A stretch of 64,000 nt of DNA from NCBI RefSeq assembly GCF_014212355.1, contig NZ_JACKXD010000002.1, forward strand, positions 372,001-436,000. Direction: 5' to 3'. The DNA is from Halobellus ruber (GTDB lineage: Archaea; Halobacteriota; Halobacteria; Halobacteriales; Haloferacaceae). Position numbers and translations under genes: made by a program. Position 1 is the first letter of the stretch, and each line of letters begins with the position of its first letter. A model generated the notes under the pieces. That model ran no database searches and was not told the origin of the DNA. It was given only the letters and a program-made list of their open reading frames with translations. Below are positions 34,918-44,207 of this stretch, in pieces.

Positions 34918-35925
34918 TCAGATCCCCCGGACGGTCTCGATCACGCCGATCGACTCCAGGGTGATCCACACCAGGAACACGGCGTAGAGCCCGAGAAACC
35001 CGTAGGCCTCCCAGTCGGTCAGCTCGAGACCGGTCCGGGTGAAGACGATGAACACGAGCGTCGCGAGGCCGAGAAACCCCATCGTCGGCACCGCGACCAG
35101 GAAGTCGATGGTCGCAGACCCCGCGAGCAGGACCCCAACGGGGATCGCCACCAGAAGGTTGAACGTGTTGCTCCCGAGGACGTTCGTCAGGCTGGTGAGG
35201 CTGTCGCCGTCCTTCGCGGCGCTGACACTGACGAACGCGTCGGGGAGGCTCGTCGCGGCCGCGATCACGGTGAGCCCCCACAGGAACGACGGCGTGCCGA
35301 ACGTCTCCCCGAGCGAGAGGGCGGCGCGGACGAGGCCCTCCACGCCCACCGCGATCACGACCAGCGACACGGCCAGGACGCCCCACTCGCGGCGTGGGCT
35401 GATCGCGGGCGCGTCGGCGCCGACGTACCCGCTTGCGTCCTGCTGGTGGAGGAAGAGGTAGACGGCGTACGTGGCGAGCAGTATCAGGGCCAACCCCGGA
35501 GTCAGGATCGCCGCCCGGTTGGTCCCACCCGGCACGTAGGTCGCCCCCAGCGCGAAGACGACGAACAGCAACAGGACGCTGATGATGTAGAACTGGGTGT
35601 CGCGGTGGATGAGGCTCCGGTTCGAGTCCAGGTTCTCGCTGAAGATCGCCGAGACCCCCGGGATCACGAGCAGGTTGAAGATCGCGCTCCCGACGATCGC
35701 ACCGACGCCGAGGGAGAACTCGCCGTGGACGACCGTACTGATGATAACCGAACTCAGCTCCGGGAAGCTGGAGCCGACGGCGACCACCACCGCGCCGTGG
35801 ACCGCCACCGGCAGCCCGTAGAATCCGCTGAGCCGTTCGGCGGCCCGCTCGAAGTACTCGCTGCCCTTCCAGATGACGAGGGTCGATACGGCGACCAAGC
35901 CGATCGAACCGACTACAACGGCCAT
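34918..35925 (-). CDS. Sodium/calcium exchanger-type cation antiporter (CaCA family)
   Basis: This 335-residue membrane protein has two inverted Na_Ca_ex repeats and about ten TM segments. The alpha-1 repeat is AVGSSFPELSSVIISTVVHG with GAIVGSAIFNLLVIPG. The alpha-2 repeat is IAAATSLPDAFVSVSAAKDG with NVLGSNTFNLLVAIP. An acidic central loop carries QQDASGYVGADAPAISPRRE. It probably extrudes Ca2+ in exchange for Na+ or K+. ATG 35925 starts at the first hydrophobic segment. Confidence 0.93.
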   Translation of the reverse strand: MAVVVGSIGLVAVSTLVIWKGSEYFERAAERLSGFYGLPVAVHGAVVVAVGSSFPELSSVIISTVVHGEFSLGVGAIVGSAIFNLLVIPGVSAIFSENLDSNRSLIHRDTQFYIISVLLLFVVFALGATYVPGGTNRAAILTPGLALILLATYAVYLFLHQQDASGYVGADAPAISPRREWGVLAVSLVVIAVGVEGLVRAALSLGETFGTPSFLWGLTVIAAATSLPDAFVSVSAAKDGDSLTSLTNVLGSNTFNLLVAIPVGVLLAGSATIDFLVAVPTMGFLGLATLVFIVFTRTGLELTDWEAYGFLGLYAVFLVWITLESIGVIETVRGI

Positions 35926-36048
35926 CGGTACCACCCTCGCGGAACGCACGGAAAGGCGTGTTCCTCCGGAGCAGGCTGCCGGCCGAGTCGGCGCGCTGTC
36001 GACCCACAGTGCGGCGCCCGGGGTCGCGCCGCCCGCCCGTCGGCCTGA

Positions 36049-36126
36049 TACTGTTGGGTATAACTGCGTAAAGGTTTTCGACACCCCGGGGTGTCGAAAT
36101 CCGTCACGGGACTGTAGCCGACAGTA
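36049..36126 (+). repeat. Palindromic element family 1, copy D
   Basis: This 78-bp copy has left arm TACTGTTGGGTATAACTGCG, right arm ACTGTAGCCGACAGTA and a perfect 24-bp central palindrome from TTTCGACACC to GGTGTCGAAA. It is flanked by TGA on both sides. It lies between the exchanger and DUF2892 genes (divergent spacer) and ends 36 bp before the DUF2892 start. Confidence 0.9.
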
Positions 36127-36162
36127 TGAAGACGTAAGTTCCAGCCGCCCGGATACGGGAGT

Positions 36163-36375
36163 ATGAACCTCCCCGAGAACGTCGGCGGACGCGACCGCCT
36201 CGCCCGCGCACTGCTCGCTGCCCTCCTGGCGCTGCTCACCGTCGCCCTCCTCGGGTCGGGGCGACGGCGGCTCGGCGTCTTCGCGGCGCTCGGCGCCGTC
36301 GGGTTCGGCTTCAACGCCGTCACCTGCTTCTGCGGAATGAACAGGGCGCTCGGCGTCGACACCACCGGCGACTGA
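36163..36375 (+). CDS. DUF2892 small membrane protein
   Basis: This 70-residue protein starts MNLPENVGGRDRLARALLA. It has two hydrophobic helices (ALLALLTVALLGSG and FAALGAVGFGFNAVTCFCGM) and the characteristic Cys-Phe-Cys near the second helix. It matches the DUF2892 (YgaP-type) inner membrane family, often linked to rhodanese or sulfur-handling genes. No such partner is adjacent here. Confidence 0.8.
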   Translation: MNLPENVGGRDRLARALLAALLALLTVALLGSGRRRLGVFAALGAVGFGFNAVTCFCGMNRALGVDTTGD

Positions 36376-36468
36376 CGGTAGCCGACCGTCCGGACGCCGT
36401 CGACGCGCCGTACTGTCAGATTTCTTATAGATGGACACTGTCATACTGGTGGCTCCCGTAGAGCCCGT

Positions 36469-38067
36469 ATGCAGCCCCACCCGTTCGAAAACGAACTGAC
36501 GCTGCCGGCGCACCGAGAGCGCGGGGCCGTCGCGGAGTTCCACGACGCCTACGACGACGCGATCGCGGCCGTCGAATCCGAACTGGGCGCCTCCCACCCG
36601 CTCGTGATCGACGGCGAGGAAGTCGCCACCGACGAGGAGTTCACAGTCACAAGCCCCGCCGACACCGACCTCGAGATCGGGACGTTCGCCGCCGGGACGG
36701 CCGACCACGTCGACGACGCCGTCGACGCGGCCACGGCGGCGTTCGAGGCGTGGCGGACGTACGACGTATCTGAGCGCGTTGCGATCTTCCGCCGCGCCGC
36801 TGAGCGAATGGGCGACCGGAAGTTCGAGCTCGCGGCGACGCTGACGATCGAGAACGGCAAGACCCGCGCCGAGGCGATGGCCGACGTCGACGAGGCGATC
36901 GACTTCCTCCGGTTCTACAGCCGGGAGCTCGACCGCAACGACGGCTACCAGTACGACACCGGCGAGCCGACCCCCGGCCAGCACTGCTCGAACGGCCTCG
37001 AACCGTACGGGGTCTTCGGCGTGATCGGCCCGTTCAACTTCCCGTGTGCGATCTTCACCGGGATGACCGCCGGCGCGGCGATAACCGGCAACGCGGTCGT
37101 CGCAAAGCCCGCGAGCGCGACCCCGCTGATCGGCCACAAGGTCGTCGAGATCCTCTCGGCCGCGGGCGTGCCCGACGGCGCGCTCAACCTCGTCACCGGG
37201 GGCGGCCGCGCGGTGGGAACGCCGCTCGTCGAACACGACGACGTCGACGGGATCGTCTTCACCGGTTCCAGGGCCGTCGGCGACCGGATCCGGCGGACCT
37301 TCATCGAACTCGACAAGCGCGGCCCGGTGATCGCCGAACTGGGCGGGAAGAACCCGGTGGTCGTCACCGACACGGCGGACCTCGGGAAGGCGGTCTCGGG
37401 GGTCGCAAACGGCGCGTTCGGCTACAGCGGCCAGAAGTGCTCGGCGACCTCCCGGGTGTACGTCGACGAGGGGATCGTCGAGGCGTTCTCCCGGGAGCTG
37501 GTCGCGGCCGCCGAGGACCTCCCGATCCGTCGGCCCCGGGACCCCGAGGCGTTCGTCTCGCCGCTCATCGACGACGACGCCCTCGAACGCTACCGGGAGA
37601 TCTGTGAGATCGCCCGGCGCGACGGGGAGGTCCTCACCGGCGGGTCGGTCGTGTCGTCGCCGGAGCTTTCCGCCGGCCGGTTCGTCGAGCCAACCGTCGT
37701 GCGTGGAATCCCCCACGACCACGACCTCGCACGCGAGGAACACTTCCTCCCGTTCGTGACGATCCACCCGGTATCGGACCTCGACGAGGCCATCCGGAAG
37801 TCCAACGACAGCAGCTACGGCCTCTGTGCCGGGCTGTTCTCGGAGGATCCCGACGAGGTCGACACCTGGCTGGATCGGATCGAGTCGGGGATGTGTTACG
37901 TGAACCGCGAGCGGAGCGCGACCACCGGCGCGCTCGTGCAGGCCCAGCCGTTCGGCGGGTGGAAGGCGTCGGGGACGACCGGCAAGTTCGCCGGCGGCTA
38001 CTGGTACCTCCCGCAGTTTATGCGCGAGCAGAGCCGGACCGTCGTCGAGGACGTCGGCCGGTCGTGA
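36469..38067 (+). CDS. 1-pyrroline-5-carboxylate (glutamate semialdehyde) dehydrogenase
   Basis: This 532-residue ALDH oxidises glutamate-5-semialdehyde to glutamate, the last step of proline and ornithine degradation. The N-terminal extension characteristic of P5CDH is present (FENELTLPAHRERGAVAEFH). The catalytic Glu is in VIAELGGKNPVVV, the Cys in GYSGQKCSATSRVYVD. The C-terminal block YVNRERSATTGALVQAQPFG with WKASGTTGKFAGGYWYLPQF is diagnostic of the P5CDH class. A TATA-like TTCTTATAG lies at 36422-36430. No proline dehydrogenase is adjacent. Confidence 0.93.
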   Translation: MQPHPFENELTLPAHRERGAVAEFHDAYDDAIAAVESELGASHPLVIDGEEVATDEEFTVTSPADTDLEIGTFAAGTADHVDDAVDAATAAFEAWRTYDVSERVAIFRRAAERMGDRKFELAATLTIENGKTRAEAMADVDEAIDFLRFYSRELDRNDGYQYDTGEPTPGQHCSNGLEPYGVFGVIGPFNFPCAIFTGMTAGAAITGNAVVAKPASATPLIGHKVVEILSAAGVPDGALNLVTGGGRAVGTPLVEHDDVDGIVFTGSRAVGDRIRRTFIELDKRGPVIAELGGKNPVVVTDTADLGKAVSGVANGAFGYSGQKCSATSRVYVDEGIVEAFSRELVAAAEDLPIRRPRDPEAFVSPLIDDDALERYREICEIARRDGEVLTGGSVVSSPELSAGRFVEPTVVRGIPHDHDLAREEHFLPFVTIHPVSDLDEAIRKSNDSSYGLCAGLFSEDPDEVDTWLDRIESGMCYVNRERSATTGALVQAQPFGGWKASGTTGKFAGGYWYLPQFMREQSRTVVEDVGRS

Positions 38068-38093
38068 TCGCCGGACCGTCGTGCTGACCTGCC

Positions 38094-39383
38094 TCAGTCG
38101 GCAGCCGGGGCAGCGACGGAATCGCCCCTGTCGGGTTCCGCGACCTGTGTGACGATCAGCCCCAACCCCACGGCGCCGGCCCCGGTCGCCACCGCGAACG
38201 GAACCACGAACCCGAAACTGACTAAAACGCCGGCCATCAGGATCCCCGAGGCGATGCCGAGCCCGAACCCCATCGTCAGGAGCGACAGCGTCGACCCCGA
38301 CGCCCCCTCGCGCGCCAAGTCCCCGGCGAGTGCCAGCGACGGGGCGAACACGGCCGCGACCGCGACGCCCTGGAGGAAGCGGGCGATGATCATCGCGTTG
38401 GAGGAGGTGACGAGCCCCTGTGCCAGGGTCGTCGGCAAAAGGAGGAGAAAGCCGGCGACCAGGAACGGCCGCCGACCGTACCGGTCGCTGAGCCGGCCGA
38501 TCGGAAGCTGGAACAGCACGTTCGCCAGGATCGACGCGCCGAACTGGATCGAGTACAGGAAGCTGCCCTGGTTGAGCCGCTCGTTGATGACGTTCGCCAG
38601 CGGGGCGTAGATCGCGATCGACAGCGCCATCACGATCGTCGCGAGCGCGAGTGCGAACACCGGATCCAGCCCCCCGTCCTCGCCGCGGACGCGGACCGAG
38701 AGCCCCTCGCCCGCGGTTTCGGTCGGCTCGGGGTCGGTGATCAGCAGGGAAACGAGGCCGAAACTCACCACGGCGCCGGCAACTGCCACCAGGAACGCGG
38801 CGTCGTACCCCGAGACCGGTCGGCCGAAGACGGCGTAGGGGCCGCTTGCGACGACGACTCCGGCGACCAGCGGGCCGATCCCGAAGCCGAGGAGTCGAAA
38901 CGTGTTGAACAGGCCGAAGTTGTTCCCGCGCTCCGCCGAGTCGGAGAGTTCGTTGACGAGCGCCACCGCGATCGGAATCGAGAACGCGGCGCCGACGCCC
39001 TGCAGCCCGCGCATCGCCAGTACGAGCAGGTAGTCGGTGAAGAGCAGATAGCCCGCGCTCCCGGTCGCGACGAGGCCGAGCCCGAAGAGGAGAAACACCT
39101 TCCGGCGCCCGGTGCGGTCGGAGACGGATCCGGTGAGCGGCTGGCTCAGGCTGTTGAGAAACCCGAACACCGACAACACGATCGCGATCAACAGTTCCAC
39201 GCTGACGTCGATTCCGACGCCGAACACGGTCGCGGTCGATCCGGTGACTGCCGGGAGCCGCACCGCCCCGCTCCCGATGTAGAGCGGAAGCACGACGACC
39301 AGAAACGAGTTCGCCAGGGCGCTGACCATCCGCGCGATCGCCAGCGACAGGATGCGGGCGTCCGGCACGGAGCTGTCGCGCAT
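38094..39383 (-). CDS. Major facilitator superfamily transporter
   Basis: This 429-residue, 12-TM permease has the MFS A-motif after TM2, PLTGSVSDRTGRRKVFLLFG, repeated in the second half as PIGRLSDRYGRRPFLVAGFL. A long acidic central loop (DPEPTETAGEGLSVRVRGED) separates the halves. The substrate is unknown; drug or metabolite efflux is likely. It is convergent with the P5C dehydrogenase gene. Confidence 0.93.
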   Translation of the reverse strand: MRDSSVPDARILSLAIARMVSALANSFLVVVLPLYIGSGAVRLPAVTGSTATVFGVGIDVSVELLIAIVLSVFGFLNSLSQPLTGSVSDRTGRRKVFLLFGLGLVATGSAGYLLFTDYLLVLAMRGLQGVGAAFSIPIAVALVNELSDSAERGNNFGLFNTFRLLGFGIGPLVAGVVVASGPYAVFGRPVSGYDAAFLVAVAGAVVSFGLVSLLITDPEPTETAGEGLSVRVRGEDGGLDPVFALALATIVMALSIAIYAPLANVINERLNQGSFLYSIQFGASILANVLFQLPIGRLSDRYGRRPFLVAGFLLLLPTTLAQGLVTSSNAMIIARFLQGVAVAAVFAPSLALAGDLAREGASGSTLSLLTMGFGLGIASGILMAGVLVSFGFVVPFAVATGAGAVGLGLIVTQVAEPDRGDSVAAPAAD

Positions 39384-39554
39384 CTACGCACAGTTGACAC
39401 CGCATCCAATCAAAGGTACCGGCCGCACGACCGCACTCGCCGTCGCGGGCGACACGACGCCGCAAACGTCATTATCGATCAATGCATATGTTCACACGAT
39501 AGTGTCGTGCTCCCGGTATTTACAGCCAATCCCGAGGGAACCGTTAAAATAAAA

Positions 39555-39562
39555 ATTTATTA
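39555..39562 (+). promoter_or_regulatory. TATA box of the sugar-type ABC operon
   Basis: ATTTATTA is centred about 31 nt before ATG 39590 in a very AT-rich run (39545-39582), consistent with a nearly leaderless operon transcript. Confidence 0.6.
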
Positions 39563-39589
39563 CGATGTGTAGTAATAATTAGGACGGAT

Positions 39590-40957
39590 ATGTCTAGCCA
39601 AGATGACGACGGACGGTTGCCGTCCCGACGAACGTTCATTCGAGCGTCGGGTGTTGCGGCGCTCGCAGGAATCGCCGGCTGCAGCGGCGGCGGTGGCGGA
39701 GACGGCGGCGGTGGCGGAGACGGCGGCGGTAGCGGAGACGGCGGAGGTAGCGGAGACGGCGGAGACGGCGGGGGCGGCGGCTCCGGCGCCGCTGTCGAGG
39801 TGCTCCACGGCTGGACCGGCGGCGACGGCGCCAAGGCGGCCGACGCACTCGCGGAAGCGTTCGACGAGAACGTCGACGACTTCGAGCTCGATATGAACCC
39901 GATCGGCGGCGGCGGGAACCAGAACCTGGATGCGGTCGTTGCGAACCGGCTCCAGAGCAACGACCCGCCGGGGTCGTTCGCCAACTGGCCGGGCCCGAAC
40001 CTCCTGCGCTACGAGGGCGTCCTCGGCAGCGTCGACGACGTCTGGGAGGAGAACAACTTCGAGGACGTGATGATCCAGGAGGCCATCGACCTCCACAAGC
40101 AGAACGGGAGCTACCGGGCGGTCCCGCTCGGATCCCACCGCCTGAACTGCCTGTTCTACAACGTTTCGGTCGTCGAGGAGGCCGGCATCGACGTGGATTC
40201 GCTGACGAGCCCCTCGGCGCTCATCGACGCCTTCGAGACGGTCCAAAGTGAGACCGACGCGGTCCCGATGACCCACGCGATGTCGGGCACGTGGACGACG
40301 ACCCAGCTGTGGGCCGCCGTGATGCTCGGCGTCAACGGCTATCAGTCCTATATGGACTTCATCGGGGGCGAAGGCTCCGAGAGCGATGTCCGCGCGGCGT
40401 TCGAGACGACCGCGGAGATGCTGGAGAACTACATCAGCGAGGACGCCGCCTCGATCGGGCTAACCGAGTCCAACCAGAACATCATCGAGGGCAACGCCGC
40501 GTTCATCCACCAGGGCAACTGGGCGGCGGGCGCGTTCCGGAACGCCGAGGACTTCGATTACGACGAGGACTGGGGCTTCAAGACCTTCCCCGGCACGGAG
40601 GGGATGTACACCCTCCACTTCGACTCGTTCCTCTACCCGTCGAACAACCCGACCCCCGAGGCCTCGACGGTCTGGGAGGCGTTCGTCGGCAGCGAGGAAG
40701 CACAGATCGCGTTCAACCAGTTCAAGGGGTCGATCCCGACCCGGACCGACGTGAGTATGGACCAGTTCGGTCCGTACCTCCAGGAGACCGCGAAGGACTT
40801 CGCCGAAGCGGAGAATCGGCCCCCGACGCTCCAGCACGGGCTCGCGGTGCCCTCCGAGACGATGACCCAGCTCAACGAGGTCATCTCCTCGGAGTTCACC
40901 GGCCCGTACAACGTCGACGCGGCGACGCAGGGCTTCCTGGACGCAGTGTCGAACTGA
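39590..40957 (+). CDS. Sugar ABC transporter substrate-binding protein
   Basis: This 455-residue Tat lipoprotein has signal SRRTFIRASGVAALAGIAGC with the lipobox at its end. It continues into an unusually long Gly/Asp/Ser linker of about 35 residues before the mature family-1 domain (VEVLHGWTGGDGAKAADALA). The domain shows YRAVPLGSHRLNCLFYNVSV, the strand-loop typical of family 1 binders, and the sugar-stacking region SYMDFIGGEGSE. It is the first gene of a binding protein-permease-permease-ATPase operon. The closest characterised relatives bind glucose or mannose. Confidence 0.93.
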   Translation: MSSQDDDGRLPSRRTFIRASGVAALAGIAGCSGGGGGDGGGGGDGGGSGDGGGSGDGGDGGGGGSGAAVEVLHGWTGGDGAKAADALAEAFDENVDDFELDMNPIGGGGNQNLDAVVANRLQSNDPPGSFANWPGPNLLRYEGVLGSVDDVWEENNFEDVMIQEAIDLHKQNGSYRAVPLGSHRLNCLFYNVSVVEEAGIDVDSLTSPSALIDAFETVQSETDAVPMTHAMSGTWTTTQLWAAVMLGVNGYQSYMDFIGGEGSESDVRAAFETTAEMLENYISEDAASIGLTESNQNIIEGNAAFIHQGNWAAGAFRNAEDFDYDEDWGFKTFPGTEGMYTLHFDSFLYPSNNPTPEASTVWEAFVGSEEAQIAFNQFKGSIPTRTDVSMDQFGPYLQETAKDFAEAENRPPTLQHGLAVPSETMTQLNEVISSEFTGPYNVDAATQGFLDAVSN

Positions 40958-40967
40958 CCGTCGCCGT

Positions 40968-42008
40968 ATGTTCGACCTCTACCGTCGGCTGTCCGGCGCT
41001 CTCGGTCGGTCATCGCAGGATGACGAGGCGCGCACTGACGGCGGCGTCGTGAGCGACCGCTCGGCTCCGGATCCCGGCTCGGAGTCGGAACCGGGCCCGC
41101 TCGCCCGCGCCGGCGCGGCGGTAGACCGGCGGTTCGGGAGCGACTTCTTCGAGTCCTCGCTGTTCTGGCTGCCGCCGTTCCTGCTGATGGCGCTTTTCGT
41201 CTACGGCGCCATCATCTGGAACCTGCTCATCTCCCTGACCGAGTACCAGGGCTTCGCGAACGCGCCCGACTACAGCAACCTCGATTTCAGCATGTACGCC
41301 CGGGCGCTCGGGGATACGGGGTTCATCGATGCCGCGGTCAACACCCTGATACTGCTTGTCGCGTTCACCGGCGCGACGCTCGCCGTGGGGCTCGTCCTCG
41401 CGATCCTGATCGACCGGGGGATCCGCTTCGAGAACGCCTTCCGGACGATCTACCTCCTGCCGATGAGCCTCTCGTTTGTGGTGACCGCGCAGTTCTGGCT
41501 GTGGATGTACAACTTCAACAACGGGATCGTGAACCTCCTGCTCGGCGTCGTCGGGATCGGCCCGATCAGCTTCCTCGGGAACCAGACGATCGTGCTCTGG
41601 GCGGTCATCTTCGCGTTGATGTGGCAGTTCTCGGGGTACGCGATGGTCGTGTACCTCGCGGGGCTCCGCGCGATCCCCACCGAACACTACGAGGCGGCCC
41701 AGGTCGACGGCGCGTCGACGCTGAAGATGTACTGGCGGGTGATCATCCCGCAGCTGAAAGGTGCGACCATCAGCGCCGCGGTCGTGCTGATGGTGTTCGG
41801 GATGAAGGCCTTCGACTTCCTCTACTCGCTCGTTGGCGGCTACCGCCCACCCAACGGCGCGGACATCCTGGCGACGAAGATGGTGCGTGAAGCGTACGCG
41901 AACCTCAACTGGGCGTACGGGGCGGCGATCGCGATCGTGCTGTTCGCGATGGCGCTGGGCGTCATCGGGCCGTACCTCGTCTACGAGTACCGGAGGGATA
42001 ACCTATGA
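40968..42008 (+). CDS. Sugar ABC transporter permease (MalF-like)
   Basis: This 346-residue protein has an acidic 55-residue cytoplasmic N-terminus. Six TM segments follow, and the coupling loop EAAQVDGASTLKMYWRVIIP. It starts 10 bp after the binding-protein stop. It forms a heterodimer with the next gene. The overlap with the following gene is 4 bp (ATGA). Confidence 0.94.
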   Translation: MFDLYRRLSGALGRSSQDDEARTDGGVVSDRSAPDPGSESEPGPLARAGAAVDRRFGSDFFESSLFWLPPFLLMALFVYGAIIWNLLISLTEYQGFANAPDYSNLDFSMYARALGDTGFIDAAVNTLILLVAFTGATLAVGLVLAILIDRGIRFENAFRTIYLLPMSLSFVVTAQFWLWMYNFNNGIVNLLLGVVGIGPISFLGNQTIVLWAVIFALMWQFSGYAMVVYLAGLRAIPTEHYEAAQVDGASTLKMYWRVIIPQLKGATISAAVVLMVFGMKAFDFLYSLVGGYRPPNGADILATKMVREAYANLNWAYGAAIAIVLFAMALGVIGPYLVYEYRRDNL

Positions 42009-42937
42009 GCGACGCCAACGTGCGCCGCGCGACCCGTGCGGCGCGACTCCGTCGGAGTATCGAACAGACGGGCCCGGCCGAGATCCTCCTGTACGCCGTG
42101 TTGGTCGCGATGGCCGGCTTCTACCTCGTGCCGATCGAGTCCGGGCTGGTCACGTCGATCAAGACCAACACCGCGATCATCGAGACGGCGCCGTTCGCCC
42201 CGCCCGGCGGCGAGGGCGTGACCCTTGAGAAGTGGCAGGCCGCAATCGACGCGCTGCTGCGCGGGATGGGCAACAGCCTGCTGTACGCCGTCCCCGCCAC
42301 CGTCCTCTCGGCGGTGCTCGGCAGCATCACCGCCTACGGGCTGACGATGCCGAACTGGAGCCGGGCGTACAAGGCGCCGCTGATCGCGCTCATCGTGGCC
42401 GGGATCTTCATCCCCTACCAGGCGGTGTTGGTGCCGCTGACGCAGTTCTGGTCGCAGTGGGTCCAACTCACCCAGCTGCTGTCGTTCCTCTGGGGCTTCG
42501 GCATCCCCAACGATTACGCGGGGATCATCGAACTGGTGATCACCCACGTCGCCTACGGGCTGCCGATCTGTACGCTCCTGTTCCGGACGTACTACAAGAC
42601 GATGAGCACCGAAATGATCGAGTCCGCCCGCCTCGACGGGGCGTCGCTCCGCCGCGTCTACCGCCGGATCGTCCTCCCGCTGTCGGGGCCGATGTTCGCC
42701 GTCGTGCTCATCTACCAGTTCACTCAGATCTGGAACGACCTGCTTTTCACGCTGGTGTTAGTCTCCACGGAGTCGAGCCCGGCGGCGCCCGTCGTGTTGA
42801 TCCTCGCAGGGCTGGGTTCCTCGCTGGAGGGACAGGACTTCGCGCTCCGGATGGCGGGAGCGTTCTTCGCGGCGCTGCCGACGCTCGCGGTGTACATCTT
42901 CTTCGGCGAGGAGTTCGCCGAGGGGGTGTCGGCGTGA
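42005..42937 (+). CDS. Sugar ABC transporter permease (MalG-like)
   Basis: This 310-residue permease has six TM segments and coupling loop ESARLDGASLRRVYRRIVLP. The extracellular loop after TM1 (ESGLVTSIKTNTAIIETAPF) is family-typical. It is translationally coupled to the upstream permease by ATGA and ends 96 bp before the ATPase. Confidence 0.94.
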   Translation: MSDANVRRATRAARLRRSIEQTGPAEILLYAVLVAMAGFYLVPIESGLVTSIKTNTAIIETAPFAPPGGEGVTLEKWQAAIDALLRGMGNSLLYAVPATVLSAVLGSITAYGLTMPNWSRAYKAPLIALIVAGIFIPYQAVLVPLTQFWSQWVQLTQLLSFLWGFGIPNDYAGIIELVITHVAYGLPICTLLFRTYYKTMSTEMIESARLDGASLRRVYRRIVLPLSGPMFAVVLIYQFTQIWNDLLFTLVLVSTESSPAAPVVLILAGLGSSLEGQDFALRMAGAFFAALPTLAVYIFFGEEFAEGVSA

Positions 42938-43033
42938 ACCGGACGCGTCCCGGGACGGCACTCGGCGGCGCCGGAACCGACAGCGAGACGTGCCGCGGGA
43001 ACGACCCACTGACCGAGACCTCAACCCAAAGAT

Positions 43034-44170
43034 ATGGCAACGCTTGAACTCGATTCGATAACGAAGACGTTTCAGGACGACAACGGCGAGATCGTCGCCG
43101 TCGACGACATTTCGATGGCGATCGACGACGGCGAGTTTCTCGTGGTCGTCGGCCCGTCTGGCTGCGGGAAGTCGACGATGCTGCGGATGGTCGCGGGACT
43201 GGAGTCGATCACCGCCGGCACCGTCTCGCTCGACGGCCGCGTCATCAACGACGTGAAGTCTCAGGAGCGGAACATCGCGATGGTCTTCCAGTCCTACGCG
43301 CTGTATCCGCACATGTCCGTCCGGGAGAACATGTCGTTCGGGCTCGAGGAGTCGACGGATCTTCCGGACGACGAGATCGCGGAGATGGTGTCGGAGACGG
43401 CCGAACTCCTCGGGATCCCGAACCTCCTCGACCGGAAGCCGACCGACCTCTCGGGGGGCCAACAGCAGCGCGTCGCCTTGGGGCGCGCGATCGTCCGGGA
43501 CCCCGAGGTGTTTCTAATGGACGAGCCGCTGTCGAACCTTGATGCGAAACTCAGAGCCCAGATGCGGACCGAGCTTCAGCGCCTCCAGGAGGACTTGGAC
43601 GTCACGACGGTTTACGTGACCCACGACCAGACGGAGGCGATGACGATGGGCGACCGGATCGCCATCCTCAACGACGGTCGGCTCCAGCAGGTGGCCACTC
43701 CACTGGAGTGTTACCACGAACCCGCAAACCAGTTCGTCGCGGGCTTCCTCGGCGAGCCGTCGATGAACTTCTTCGACGTGCGATACGCGGACGGCGTCCT
43801 CGTCGGCGACGCCTTGGAGTATCCCGTCGGGCCGGACATCCGGGCGTCCCTCGAGGGGGCGACTGACTTAGTCCTCGGGATCCGCCCGGAGGACGTCGAG
43901 TTGGCCGAGCGGGTGAGCAACGACCACGACTTCGCGACCGTCGTCGATGTCGTAGAGCCGATGGGCGACGAGAACACCGTCCACCTCCGGTTCGAGACCG
44001 GCAATCAAACGCTGATCGCGACCGCCGACGGGTTCACCAGAATCGCCGCCGGCGACGCCGTGACCGCGCGGATCCCCGAGGACGCGATCCACATCTTCGA
44101 CCGCGAGACGGGCGAGGCGCTCCACAACCGGTCGCTGGAATCGGAGACGCTGTCGGCCGAACTGGGCTGA
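43034..44170 (+). CDS. Sugar ABC transporter ATP-binding protein (MsmX/UgpC-like)
   Basis: This 378-residue ATPase has Walker A GPSGCGKSTM, signature LSGGQQQRVALGRA and Walker B VFLMDEPLSNLDAKL. A C-terminal TOBE domain (LVLGIRPEDVEL) serves the carbohydrate-uptake class. It is the last gene of the four-gene operon. The 96-bp gap before it shows no terminator-like palindrome. Confidence 0.95.
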   Translation: MATLELDSITKTFQDDNGEIVAVDDISMAIDDGEFLVVVGPSGCGKSTMLRMVAGLESITAGTVSLDGRVINDVKSQERNIAMVFQSYALYPHMSVRENMSFGLEESTDLPDDEIAEMVSETAELLGIPNLLDRKPTDLSGGQQQRVALGRAIVRDPEVFLMDEPLSNLDAKLRAQMRTELQRLQEDLDVTTVYVTHDQTEAMTMGDRIAILNDGRLQQVATPLECYHEPANQFVAGFLGEPSMNFFDVRYADGVLVGDALEYPVGPDIRASLEGATDLVLGIRPEDVELAERVSNDHDFATVVDVVEPMGDENTVHLRFETGNQTLIATADGFTRIAAGDAVTARIPEDAIHIFDRETGEALHNRSLESETLSAELG

Positions 44171-44207
44171 CGGACCGCGGAACGACGCCGCCGATCGGCC
44201 CCTCACA

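Noticed and set aside
34918-39465. Very long minus-strand open frame (over 1500 codons) across three genes
   Set aside because: It is the shadow produced by high GC and codon bias. Only its final 335 codons encode a real protein (the cation exchanger). The rest opposes P5C dehydrogenase and overlaps the MFS gene out of frame, with Arg/Val/Asp-rich nonsense.
39690-39790. Short tandem GGC/GGA-rich repeat that resembles a microsatellite
   Set aside because: It encodes the Gly/Asp linker behind the lipobox of a binding protein, a normal feature of haloarchaeal lipoproteins.
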